From the NCBI GenBank assembly GCA_020638835.1, contig JACKHV010000002.1, forward strand, positions 434,001 to 498,000: a DNA stretch of 64,000 nt, read 5' to 3'. Origin of the DNA: Planctomycetota bacterium. GTDB taxonomy: Bacteria > Planctomycetota > UBA1135 > GCA-002686595. Made by a program: the position numbers and the translations under genes. A model generated the notes under the pieces. That model was not told the origin of the DNA. It worked only from the letters and a program-made list of their open reading frames with translations, and did not search any database. Below are positions 9,651-17,485 of the stretch, one piece after another; within the stretch, counting starts at the first letter, position 1; every line of letters starts with the position of its first letter.

Positions 9651-9757
9651 GACGCGGATCCAAGGAGGTTGTGCGCGGTCCGCACAGCGTAGCGAGCGGT
9701 TGCACGCGGTGCCCGCGCGCGCCGTCCTTTTCGGGTCGCCGCACCTCTTCGGGCGGG

Positions 9758-9763
9758 TAGCAT
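9758..9763 (+). promoter_or_regulatory. candidate -10 element (TAGCAT) before the DUF1573 gene
   Basis: TAGCAT, preceded by G, lies 60 bp before the lipoprotein start. It fits the TANNNT pattern seen upstream of several genes in this window. I find no good -35 hexamer. Confidence 0.25.
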
Positions 9764-9822
9764 CCGAGGCCAACTCCCCCGCTTCCGTCCGCGTAAGCGT
9801 CATCATGTACCGCATCCCATCC

Positions 9823-10929
9823 ATGCGTCCCCTCGCCCTGCTCCTCGCCGCCCTGCCGCTCGCCTGCGCGCCCTCCGCTCCCGAGGGACGCGGCCTCGTG
9901 GTCATCGACCCGGTGAATCCGGAGCGCCCGTTCTACTTCGACTTCGACGTCGTCCCCGAGGGCGAGGTGCGCGAACACACCTACGTGCTGCAGAACACCG
10001 ACCCGCTGCCCGTCACCGTGACGAAGCTGCAGTCCTCTTGCGGCTGCACCGTCCCCCGCGTCGTCGCGATCGCGCCCGACGGAACGCAGACGGCAGGACG
10101 GATCTACAGCGAGGACGGCGGCGACGTCGTGACCGTCCCGGTGGACGGCCGCCTCGAGGTGACGGTGACGACCGACACGCGGCACGTGCGCGTGAAGAAC
10201 CAACACAAGCTGAACACCGTACGCCTGACCTGCGACTCAGTGAACGAACCCTACCTGAGCTTCGAGCAGCACCTGTGGGTCACGCTGGCCTTCAACGCGA
10301 CGCCGCTCGAGATCGACCTCGAGCTCGTTCCCGAGGGCGGCGGCAAGGCGGGCTCCACCGAGCTCTTCCCGGCGCAGGACGGGAGCATGGCGCGCGTGAC
10401 CGGCGTGCACTCGGCGACCGAGGGCCTCACCGTCAGCTTCCACGAAGAACCGCGCCCGCGCGGCAACGTCACGATCGTGACGGCCGAGCTCGAGCCGGGC
10501 AAGGCGCGCGGTCCGTGGCTCGGAGAAGTGAAGCTCGACTGCACGCGCGAGGACGGTGAGACGCCCGCTCCGCCCTTCTTGATCCCGGTGCGCGCGCACG
10601 TCACGACGGACGTCGTCTGCACGCCCCTCAGCTTGATCTTCAGCCCCGTGGACGCGGAGCGCGGCGCGCGCATCGAGGCCGTGGTGCAGGCGTTGATCCC
10701 CGGCGAGCGGGTCACGCTGCTCGGCCATCGCCTGGTCGGGGACTTCGAAGGCGTCGAAGTCGCCTACGAGCCCGATGCGCCGGACGCCGATGGCCGCAGC
10801 GTGCGCTGGAACCTGACGCTGACGATCCCCGCCGAGCTCGCGGTGAGGCGGATGCACGGAACGCTCGAGCTCGACACGGACGTCGAGAGCACGGAGACCT
10901 TGCGGGTCCCCGTCACCGGCAACTTCTGA
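9823..10929 (+). CDS. DUF1573-domain lipoprotein
   Basis: 368 residues from the ATG at 9823. That start gives a compact lipoprotein signal ending in the lipobox PLAC (Cys 15); an ATG six codons upstream is possible but lengthens the n-region. Residues 40-140 match DUF1573: HTYVLQNTDPLPVTVTKLQSSCGCT, with the Cys-Gly-Cys hallmark, appears there in shorter conserved pieces (YVLQNTD, SSCGCT). DUF1573 proteins are Ig-like and common in Planctomycetes and Bacteroidetes; their function is unknown. The gene converges on tyrS with only 12 bp between stops. Confidence 0.8.
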   Translation: MRPLALLLAALPLACAPSAPEGRGLVVIDPVNPERPFYFDFDVVPEGEVREHTYVLQNTDPLPVTVTKLQSSCGCTVPRVVAIAPDGTQTAGRIYSEDGGDVVTVPVDGRLEVTVTTDTRHVRVKNQHKLNTVRLTCDSVNEPYLSFEQHLWVTLAFNATPLEIDLELVPEGGGKAGSTELFPAQDGSMARVTGVHSATEGLTVSFHEEPRPRGNVTIVTAELEPGKARGPWLGEVKLDCTREDGETPAPPFLIPVRAHVTTDVVCTPLSLIFSPVDAERGARIEAVVQALIPGERVTLLGHRLVGDFEGVEVAYEPDAPDADGRSVRWNLTLTIPAELAVRRMHGTLELDTDVESTETLRVPVTGNF

Positions 10930-10941
10930 GGCCGCGGTCCG

Positions 10942-12153
10942 TCAGCCGGAAACGCGCGCGAAGCGCTTCTTGCCGACCTGCACCAGGATCGGCGCGCCGG
11001 GGCGCGAGATCGGCGCCATGGGGTCGGTCTGCACCTCGCCGTCGAGGCGCACCGCGCCCTGTTGCGCCATGCGGCGCCCCTCGGAGCTCGACGCGACCAG
11101 GCCGAGGTCCTTGAGCAGGTTGGCGAGCGGTACGGCGTCTTCGGTGGACGGCCAGGCGAGCTCGGGCAGGTCGGACGGGACCTCCTTGTCGCGCACTTCC
11201 GCATCGAAGGCCTCCGCGGCCTCGCGGGCGGCGTCGGCGTCGTGGAAGAAGGTGGTGATCTCCGCGGCGAGCCGCGCCTTCGCCTCGCGCGGGTGCCCGG
11301 CGAGCAATGCCTCGATCTCGGACTCTTCGACGCGCGTCAGCAGCGTGAACCAGCTGCGCATCGACTCGTCGTCGAGTCGCATCAGGCTGAACGTCATGTC
11401 GCGCGGGCTGTCCGTCAGCGCGACGGCGTTCCCGTAGGACTTCGACATCTTGCGCCCGTCCAAGCCGTTGATCAGCGGCGTGGTGAAACAGACCTGCGGC
11501 CGCATCGACTCCTGTTCCTGCAGCCGTCGACCGACCAGCAGGTTGAACAGCTGGTCCGTGCCGCCGAGCTCGACGTCGCAGTCGATCATCACGGAGTCCC
11601 AGCCCTGCATCAGCGGGTACAGGAACTCGTGGATGCCGATCGGCTCGGAGTCCTTCATGCGCGTCTGGAAGGTGTCGCGCTCGATCATCTGCGCGACGGT
11701 CATGCGCGCGGCGAGCTTCAGCAAGCCTTGGAAGTCCAGCTGGTCGAACCACTCCGAGTTTCGGCGCACCTCGGTCTTCGACATGTCGAGCACCTGCGCG
11801 GCCTGGTCGGTGTAGGTCACGAGGTTCTCTTCGACCGCCTCGCGCGTCAGCTGCGGGCGCAGCTTGTTGCGGCCGGAGGGGTCGCCCACCATCGCCGTCG
11901 CGTCGCCGACGATCAGCACGATCTGGTGCCCCAGCTGCTGCAGGTCGCGCAGCTTCATCAGCGGGATCGCGTGACCGATGTGCAGGTCCGGGCTCGAGGG
12001 ATCCATGCCGAACTTGATCCGCAGCGGGCGGTTCTCGGCGAAGCTCTTCTCGAGCAGCTTGCGGAGCTGCTGTTCCTCGATCAGGTCGACGGTTCCGCGG
12101 CGGAAGGCGGCCAGGTGTTCGGCCACGCGCGGGTCGATGCTCGTCTGGGACAC
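10942..12153 (-). CDS. tyrS: tyrosyl-tRNA synthetase
   Basis: Charges tRNA-Tyr with tyrosine in the cytoplasm. 403 residues from a GTG start at 12153. HIGH is at residues 58-61 and KMSKS at 235-239, completing the class I active site; the C-terminal 60 residues form an S4-type RNA-binding domain. The GTG is preferred over an ATG 42 bp upstream because GAGGAA sits about 8 nt before it and because that ATG overlaps a candidate -10 element. Length and sequence fit the TyrZ-like branch with an S4 tail. Monocistronic as far as can be seen. Confidence 0.97.
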   Translation of the reverse strand: MSQTSIDPRVAEHLAAFRRGTVDLIEEQQLRKLLEKSFAENRPLRIKFGMDPSSPDLHIGHAIPLMKLRDLQQLGHQIVLIVGDATAMVGDPSGRNKLRPQLTREAVEENLVTYTDQAAQVLDMSKTEVRRNSEWFDQLDFQGLLKLAARMTVAQMIERDTFQTRMKDSEPIGIHEFLYPLMQGWDSVMIDCDVELGGTDQLFNLLVGRRLQEQESMRPQVCFTTPLINGLDGRKMSKSYGNAVALTDSPRDMTFSLMRLDDESMRSWFTLLTRVEESEIEALLAGHPREAKARLAAEITTFFHDADAAREAAEAFDAEVRDKEVPSDLPELAWPSTEDAVPLANLLKDLGLVASSSEGRRMAQQGAVRLDGEVQTDPMAPISRPGAPILVQVGKKRFARVSG

Positions 12154-12193
12154 GGGGGTTCCTCGTCTCTGGGGATGCGGGCGAAGGGCTGCC

Positions 12194-12222
12194 ATGGTAG
12201 CCCCCGAGTTGATCGATCCCAG
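12194..12222 (-). promoter_or_regulatory. candidate promoter for tyrS
   Basis: On the minus strand CTGGGA (12217-12222) and TACCAT (12194-12199) are separated by 17 bp and lie about 40 bp before the GTG start. The -35 match is weak (3 of 6); the -10 resembles that before rfbA. Confidence 0.35.
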
Positions 12223-12260
12223 ACCCGGCGAGACCTGAGTGCGAAGCGTGCCGGCGAAGG

Positions 12261-13319
12261 TCAGCGCGCCCGCGGCAGGTCCAGGCCGCGACCGGCGAGG
12301 TCGCCGCCGTCGCCCGAGCCGTCCGCCTCGCCGGTCGTGGCGCGGTGCGCCATCCAGCGGCGCCAGGCTTCCGGATCGCCGCCCGGGCTGACCACGCCGG
12401 TCAGCCAGCGCAGCGCAGGGACGAGCTCCGCGAGGTCCGGCGTGGCGAGCTTCGCGACCAGCGGCTCGAGCAGTTCGAGCGTCTCGGCGCGACGCGCGGG
12501 CAGGATGCGCACGGTGCGCTCCATCAGCGCGGGCGTGTGCACGTCGCCGGCTTCGACGTAGCGCAGCAGTTCCGCCGGCTCGATCGTCCCGTTCGGGATG
12601 TAGCCGGCGAGCCGCACGACCGTCGTCTCGGGCCCGGGCATCTCGTTCGCCGGCAACGAGCGCCCCTGGTGGCGCAGCTCGGTCGCGAGGAATTCGAGTC
12701 GGAAGTCGCCCTCGAGCGCGAGCATCCCGGCGGGCTCGGGCGGCGTGACGTCGACGAGCTCGATCTCGACGGGCACGTCCTGCTCGAGCTCGATCACGTC
12801 GAGCCCGTCGACCGACTTGTACTGCACCGCGCTCTGGGCGGAGCCGAGCGGGTCGACGCTGGTGTACGCGACACGCAGGCGCGCGCCGGCGGGGTGCATG
12901 CGGATCGGTTCCGGTTCGCGGCTCTCGAGCCGCAGCACGAGCCGGTAGTCGCCCGGCGTCTCCGGGTGCTCGCGCGCGATCAGGCTCGTCTCGATGCGCT
13001 GGGCGAGCGCGCGGCCGTCGAGGATGCGCTCGAAGGCGTCCATCAAGCCCTGCACCTCGGGGCCCGGAGACATCGCGCGCAGCCGCGCGAGGATGCGACG
13101 CGCTTCCGCGTCCTGACGCGCCTCGACGGCGTCGCGCAGCGCCTCGACGCCGGGCAGGAAGCGCTGCTGGTCGGGAGCCACTTCTCCGTCCGCCGGCCCC
13201 GCCTGGATGACCACGCGGCCCGTCTGGAGCGGAGAAGCGGAAGGGCCGCCCGGCGCCACGCACGCCGCCGCCTGCAGGGTGCAGGCGAGGGCGAGAGTGA
13301 CGCGGAGCGGCCCGTTCAT
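12261..13319 (-). CDS. hypothetical lipoprotein
   Basis: 352 residues. The signal peptide ends in a lipobox-like AAAC (Cys 20), so the protein is probably anchored in a membrane. Residues 50-110 are charged and helical; the middle (130-240) looks beta-rich with VVRLAGYIPNG and LVLRLESREPEP. The C-terminal third is helical and rich in Leu and Ala. I do not recognise a family. It starts 16 bp after the rpsA stop on the same strand and may be read through from rpsA. Pro/Arg-rich tail; no catalytic motif seen. Confidence 0.6.
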   Translation of the reverse strand: MNGPLRVTLALACTLQAAACVAPGGPSASPLQTGRVVIQAGPADGEVAPDQQRFLPGVEALRDAVEARQDAEARRILARLRAMSPGPEVQGLMDAFERILDGRALAQRIETSLIAREHPETPGDYRLVLRLESREPEPIRMHPAGARLRVAYTSVDPLGSAQSAVQYKSVDGLDVIELEQDVPVEIELVDVTPPEPAGMLALEGDFRLEFLATELRHQGRSLPANEMPGPETTVVRLAGYIPNGTIEPAELLRYVEAGDVHTPALMERTVRILPARRAETLELLEPLVAKLATPDLAELVPALRWLTGVVSPGGDPEAWRRWMAHRATTGEADGSGDGGDLAGRGLDLPRAR

Positions 13320-13335
13320 CTGTCCTCGAGACGGA

Positions 13336-15129
13336 TCAGGCTTCGGTCGATTCCTCGGCGGCAGCCGGTTCCTCGGTCGCGGCGGCCTCGGCGGGAGCTG
13401 CGGCTTTCGCTTCGGAGTCGCCGGACTCGTCGTCCGCCTTCGGCTCGAGCGGCTGGGCGAGGATCTTCTCGTTCTCCTCGAAGTCGGCGTGCACGAAGGT
13501 CAGGCCGATCTTGCGCTCGTCGATGTCCACGCGGATCACGCGGACTTCGCACTTCATGCCGGGGCGGATGATCTCCTCGGGCGACTCGATCTTGTGATCG
13601 GAGAGCTCGGAGATGTGGAGCAGACCCTCGAGGTCGTCCTCGAGCTTGACGAACGCGCCGAAGCTGGTCGTCTTCGTGACGTAGCCCGAGAGCAGGTCGC
13701 CGACGTGGTACTTGTTCGGAATCTCTTCCGCCCACGGGTCGGGGGTGAGCTGCTTCATGCCGAGCGCGATGCGCTTCTTGTCCTTGTCGACGGACAGGAC
13801 CGCGCACTGCACCTTGTCGCCCTTCTTGACGACTTCGGAGGGGTGCGTGACCTTCTTGGTCCACGACATGTCGGAGATGTGCAGCAGGCCGTCGATGCCT
13901 TCCTCGATCTCCACGAACGCGCCGTAGGAGGTGAGGTTGCGCACCGTGCCTTCGATGACCGTACCGGCCGGGTAGTGCTCGTCGACGAGGTCCCAGGGGT
14001 TCGGCTCGGCCTGCTTCATGCCGAGCGAAATCTCCTGCTTCTCGTGGTCGATCTCCAGGACGACGACGTCCACCGCGTCACCCTGCTTGACGATCTCCGA
14101 GGGGTGGTTGATGCGACGGGTCCACGACATCTCGGAGATGTGCACGAGACCCTCGATGCCGTCCTCGAGCTTCACGAAGGCGCCGTAGGACATGATGTTG
14201 ACCACCTCGCCCTTGTTCTTCGAGCCGACGGGGTAGCGCTTGTCGATGCCGTCCCACGGGGAGGCTTGCTTCTGCTTCAGGCCGAGCGCGATGCGTTCGC
14301 GGTCGCGGTCGATGCGCAGCACCATGACCTCGATCTCCTGATCGAGCTGGACCATCTTCGAGGGGTGGCTGATGCGGCCCCACGACATGTCGGTGATGTG
14401 CAGCAGGCCGTCGATGCCGCCGAGGTCGACGAACACGCCGAAGTCGGCGATGTTCTTGACGACACCGGTGCGGACCTGACCCTCTTCGATCTCCTCGAGC
14501 AGGTTCTCCTTGAGGCGCTGACGCTCCTCTTCGAGCAGCTTGCGGCGGGAGATGACGATGTTCATACGCTCCGGATCGATCTTGATGATGCGAGCGCGGA
14601 TCGGCTCCTCGAGGAAGGCCGAGATGTCGTGCGTACGACGCAGGTTGACCTGGCTGGCGGGCAGGAAGACGTTGACGCCTTCGACGTCGACGAGCAGGCC
14701 GCCCTTGATCTTGCGCAGCACGACGCCCTGGACCTCGTCACCCTCCTGGTACTTCTGCGAGACGGTCTCCCAAGCGCGCAGGCGGTCGGCGCGGCGCTTG
14801 GAGAGCATCGCGGTGCTCTCGTAGGGGTCTTCGCCTTCGTAGAAGACTTCGAAGACCTCGCCCTTGCAGGGAAGGTTCTCACCGAACTCGGAGAACGGGA
14901 TGGAACCTTCCGACTTGCCGCCGATGTCCATCACGACGAGCTTCGTCTTCTCGTCCACCGAGTCGACGGTCGCTTCGACGAGCGAGCCCGGTTGGATGTT
15001 CTTGACGGAACTCGTGATGGCCTCTTCGTAGGCGGCATCCGCGATTCCGCCGAGTGCGGCGGTGAGCTGCTTCTCGAGCTGCTCGGGGTCGAGGTCGAAA
15101 CGCTTGAGGCGTTTGGAGGCTTGAGCCAT
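13336..15129 (-). CDS. rpsA: 30S ribosomal protein S1
   Basis: Binds mRNA on the small ribosomal subunit and helps translation initiation. 597 residues with six S1 (OB-fold) repeats starting near residues 48, 128, 214, 300, 386 and 474. The later repeats show the family signature, for example YGAFVKLEDGIEGLVHISEMSW and its close copies. The first two repeats are more diverged, as usual for S1. The C-terminal tail after about residue 560 is Ala/Glu-rich and probably disordered. ATG start at 15129. A 204-bp upstream gap with inverted repeats could hold a leader, but no known S1 autoregulatory structure was recognised. Confidence 0.97.
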   Translation of the reverse strand: MAQASKRLKRFDLDPEQLEKQLTAALGGIADAAYEEAITSSVKNIQPGSLVEATVDSVDEKTKLVVMDIGGKSEGSIPFSEFGENLPCKGEVFEVFYEGEDPYESTAMLSKRRADRLRAWETVSQKYQEGDEVQGVVLRKIKGGLLVDVEGVNVFLPASQVNLRRTHDISAFLEEPIRARIIKIDPERMNIVISRRKLLEEERQRLKENLLEEIEEGQVRTGVVKNIADFGVFVDLGGIDGLLHITDMSWGRISHPSKMVQLDQEIEVMVLRIDRDRERIALGLKQKQASPWDGIDKRYPVGSKNKGEVVNIMSYGAFVKLEDGIEGLVHISEMSWTRRINHPSEIVKQGDAVDVVVLEIDHEKQEISLGMKQAEPNPWDLVDEHYPAGTVIEGTVRNLTSYGAFVEIEEGIDGLLHISDMSWTKKVTHPSEVVKKGDKVQCAVLSVDKDKKRIALGMKQLTPDPWAEEIPNKYHVGDLLSGYVTKTTSFGAFVKLEDDLEGLLHISELSDHKIESPEEIIRPGMKCEVRVIRVDIDERKIGLTFVHADFEENEKILAQPLEPKADDESGDSEAKAAAPAEAAATEEPAAAEESTEA

Positions 15130-15243
15130 GGTGCGCGTCCTCGCGAAGAGGACGATCTCTAGGGGTTTCAGGAGGGAAGCGGCGCCGCGCTCCGGAGTCC
15201 GGAGGGCGCCCGCCCGATCCGCACCGTGCGAATCGAACCGAAG

Positions 15244-15249
15244 AGTCTA
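15244..15249 (-). promoter_or_regulatory. candidate -10 element (TAGACT) before rpsA
   Basis: TAGACT within CGCTAGACTC lies about 115 bp before the rpsA start. The same CGCTAGACTC occurs before accB (52456-52461). No convincing -35 is present. Confidence 0.35.
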
Positions 15250-15272
15250 GCGACTCGGGCCTCGAAGGTGGA

Positions 15273-15292
15273 GGCGCGCGGGCGCCCTTTTT
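15273..15292 (+). terminator. plus-strand terminator-like hairpin with T-run
   Basis: GGCGC-GCGG-GCGCC followed by C and five T reads as an intrinsic terminator on the plus strand. No plus-strand gene lies upstream, so it could only act on antisense transcripts, or the A-run may serve the minus strand. Confidence 0.3.
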
Positions 15293-15333
15293 CGGCCGTC
15301 CGTGCGTTCCACGAGACTCTCCGCTCGGCGGGC

Positions 15334-15996
15334 TCAGACCCGCGGGAAGCGTCCGTCCCCCACGAGGGACTCGATCGCGGCGCGCAGCGCGTCCCCCGCC
15401 GCCGGGTCCCGGGGGTCGAGCGGCGCCCCGAAGGCGACCTGGATGCCTCCCGGCCGCGGCAGCTTCCGGCTCCGCGGCCAGACGTCGATCGCCCCGCGGA
15501 TGCCCACGGGAACGATCGGGACGCCCGCCTTGCGGGCCGCGAGCAGCGCTCCGCCGCGGAACTCGCCCAGCCGCCCGTCCCGCGAACGCGTGCCCTCGGG
15601 GAAGATCGTGACGCAGTCGCCCGCCTCGAGGTGGTCCGTCATCTCGCGCAGGGCCTTGCGGTCGGCCGCGCCGCGCCTGACGAGCACGGCGCCGCACTCG
15701 CGCATCACGAAGGCGAGCCAGCGCGCGTCGGCCAGGCTGTCGCGCGCGACGAAGGCCACGTGTCGGTTCGTCGAGGCGGCGATCGACGGGATGTCGAGGA
15801 ACGACTGGTGGTTCGAGACGAACAGCGCTCCGCCCGTGGCGGGGACGTGTTCGCGCCCGACCACGCGCAGCCGGTTGAACAGCTTGAGCACCAGCCAGGA
15901 GAGCGCGCGGCAGAAGCGGTACGTCAGCGTCTTGTCGACGAGCACGGGCACGGCGCCTGTCGACTCGTCGGGAGCCGAGTCCGCCGTCTCGCTCAC
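15334..15996 (-). CDS. plsC: 1-acyl-sn-glycerol-3-phosphate acyltransferase-like protein
   Basis: Likely transfers an acyl group to lysophosphatidic acid at the inner membrane in phospholipid synthesis. 220 residues from a GTG start at 15996, whose GTGA overlaps the cmk stop codon and implies coupled translation. The PlsC motif NHQSFLD (HX4D, His 63 and Asp 68) and FPEGTR (residues 132-137) are intact. A hydrophobic segment lies around residues 28-42. The exact acceptor (lysophosphatidate or another lyso-lipid) cannot be told from sequence. The cmk-plsC pairing is common in bacteria. Confidence 0.9.
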   Translation of the reverse strand: MSETADSAPDESTGAVPVLVDKTLTYRFCRALSWLVLKLFNRLRVVGREHVPATGGALFVSNHQSFLDIPSIAASTNRHVAFVARDSLADARWLAFVMRECGAVLVRRGAADRKALREMTDHLEAGDCVTIFPEGTRSRDGRLGEFRGGALLAARKAGVPIVPVGIRGAIDVWPRSRKLPRPGGIQVAFGAPLDPRDPAAGDALRAAIESLVGDGRFPRV

Positions 15997-16637
15997 AGCA
16001 CCCCGCCCCGCACGCGGCACAGCAAGCGGTCGACGACCTGCTCGGCGGTCGCGCCGTCGGTCTCGACGAGCTCCGCGTCGTCGGCGCGCACGAGCGGCGA
16101 GTCGGCGCGCGTCGAGTCGAGTTCGTCGCGGCGACGCAGCGCCGCCTCGATCGCGGCCTGTTCCTGCGGGCGGCCGATCTGCGCGGCGCGACGCCGCGCG
16201 CGCTCCTCCGCGCTCGCCACGAGGAAGAATTTGAAGTCGGCGCTCGGGAACACGACGGTGCCGATGTCGCGCCCTTCCGCGACGACGCCGCGGCGCTGGG
16301 CCACTTCGCGTTGCTTGGGGACGATCGCGCGACGCACTTCGGGGTGCGCGGAGACCTGCGAGACGCACGCGTCGACCTCGGCGGAACGGATGCCGGGTTC
16401 GCCGGGCTTGCCGTCGATCAGGATGCGCCCCGCCGCGTCGAAGTCGAGGTCGAGATCCCGCGCCAGCCGCGCGCAGCCCGCCGCGTCCGACGGCGGCACG
16501 TCCCGATCGAGCGCCGCCCAGGCGACCGCCCGATACATCGCCCCCGTGTCGAGGAAGGCGAGGCCCAGCTCGGCCGCGAGCCTGCGCGCGATGGTGGATT
16601 TGCCGGCGGCGGCCGGTCCGTCGATGGCGATGATCAT
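15993..16637 (-). CDS. cmk: (d)CMP kinase
   Basis: Phosphorylates CMP and dCMP with ATP. 214 residues from ATG 16637, right for the family. The P-loop GPAAAGKS is at residues 7-14. FLDTGAMYRAVAW and EGRDIGTVVFP are characteristic of Cmk, and the C-terminal RRRDELDSTR segment is the expected substrate/lid region. Overlaps plsC by 4 bp and follows lpxH after 65 bp on the same strand. Confidence 0.96.
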   Translation of the reverse strand: MIIAIDGPAAAGKSTIARRLAAELGLAFLDTGAMYRAVAWAALDRDVPPSDAAGCARLARDLDLDFDAAGRILIDGKPGEPGIRSAEVDACVSQVSAHPEVRRAIVPKQREVAQRRGVVAEGRDIGTVVFPSADFKFFLVASAEERARRRAAQIGRPQEQAAIEAALRRRDELDSTRADSPLVRADDAELVETDGATAEQVVDRLLCRVRGGVL

Positions 16638-16702
16638 GGCGAAGCGGCGCGCGATCCTAATCGCGGTCCGCCCGGGGCTCCAGGACGGCGGGGTGATCTT
16701 CC

Positions 16703-17485
16703 TCAGCCGGTGACCCAGGACGCGCTGCCGTGCGCTTCGAGCTCGCCCGCAGCGCCAACGACCAGCACGTCGCGCGGCCCTCCGAAGGCGTCGAGCACGA
16801 TCAGCTCGGCGCCGTCCCCGAGCTCGACCCGGCGGTACTCGTGCGCGTGTCCGCAGACGAGCCGCGGGACCGCCGCCTCCCGCGCCCAGCGCCGCGCGGC
16901 GTCGAGCTGGATCGACTTCTCGTCCGGCAGCTTCGCGGCCACGGCCTGCACGGAGGCCGAGCGCAAGCGGCGCGCGATGCCGCGTCCGACGCCGAGCGGA
17001 AGCGTCCGCGAGAGCCCGCGCACGGGGCCCGAGCGGATCACGCGCCGCAGTCGCTGGTAGGCGTGGTCGAGCGTGCAGAGCTCGTCGCCGTGGATCCACA
17101 GGCACGCCGAGCCGCCGGGGAGTCGCGACAACAGGCCGCGCGGATGGATGCGCGCGCCGGTCGCGCGCTCGAAGTGCGCGTCGAGCAGGAAGTCCCGGTT
17201 GCCGTGCAGCACGTGCACGCCGGTGCCGGAGGCGGTGAGCTTCGACAACGCTTGAATCGTCGCGGCGGCGCCCGGCAGCGCGGCGTGCGCGCGCCCGACC
17301 CACGCGTCGTAGAAGTCGCCGAGGATCAACAGCGCGGGTGCGCCGGCGACGCGGCGAGTGAAGTCGACGAAGGCCGCGCTGTGTTCCGCGGACGCCGGAT
17401 CGAGGTGCAGGTCGGCGATCGCGAGGCTGCCCGCGGGGAGCGCGATCGCGTCGAGGTCGCGCGGCGGATCGGGGGCGCGGCTCAC
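16703..17485 (-). CDS. lpxH: UDP-2,3-diacylglucosamine pyrophosphatase-like metallophosphatase
   Basis: In lipid A synthesis LpxH cleaves UDP-2,3-diacylglucosamine to lipid X and UMP at the inner membrane. 260 residues with all calcineurin-like metal motifs in order: ADLHLD (24-29), GDFYDAW (56-62), GNRDF (95-99), HGDELC (132-137) and CGHAHE near residue 215. Slightly longer than E. coli LpxH (240). It overlaps the upstream response regulator by 4 bp. A related UDP-sugar pyrophosphatase activity is possible, but the motif spacing matches LpxH best. Its presence implies an outer membrane with lipid A. Confidence 0.85.
   Translation of the reverse strand: MSRAPDPPRDLDAIALPAGSLAIADLHLDPASAEHSAAFVDFTRRVAGAPALLILGDFYDAWVGRAHAALPGAAATIQALSKLTASGTGVHVLHGNRDFLLDAHFERATGARIHPRGLLSRLPGGSACLWIHGDELCTLDHAYQRLRRVIRSGPVRGLSRTLPLGVGRGIARRLRSASVQAVAAKLPDEKSIQLDAARRWAREAAVPRLVCGHAHEYRRVELGDGAELIVLDAFGGPRDVLVVGAAGELEAHGSASWVTG

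Noticed and set aside
9661..9668. AAGGAGG on the plus strand in the divergent gap.
   Set aside because: No plausible plus-strand coding frame begins at the right distance; the DUF1573 gene starts 150 bp later.
9651..9905. N-terminal extension of the HExxH protein beyond the signal peptide.
   Set aside because: It would bury the signal peptide and run into the divergent DUF1573 gene.
11062..12561. Long plus-strand open frame opposite tyrS.
   Set aside because: Complement of a certain housekeeping gene; no recognisable protein features.
12195..13263. An upstream extension of the tyrS frame.
   Set aside because: TyrS homology begins at the GTG at 12153; the upstream part is the complement-frame of the lipoprotein gene and is low-complexity Arg-rich.
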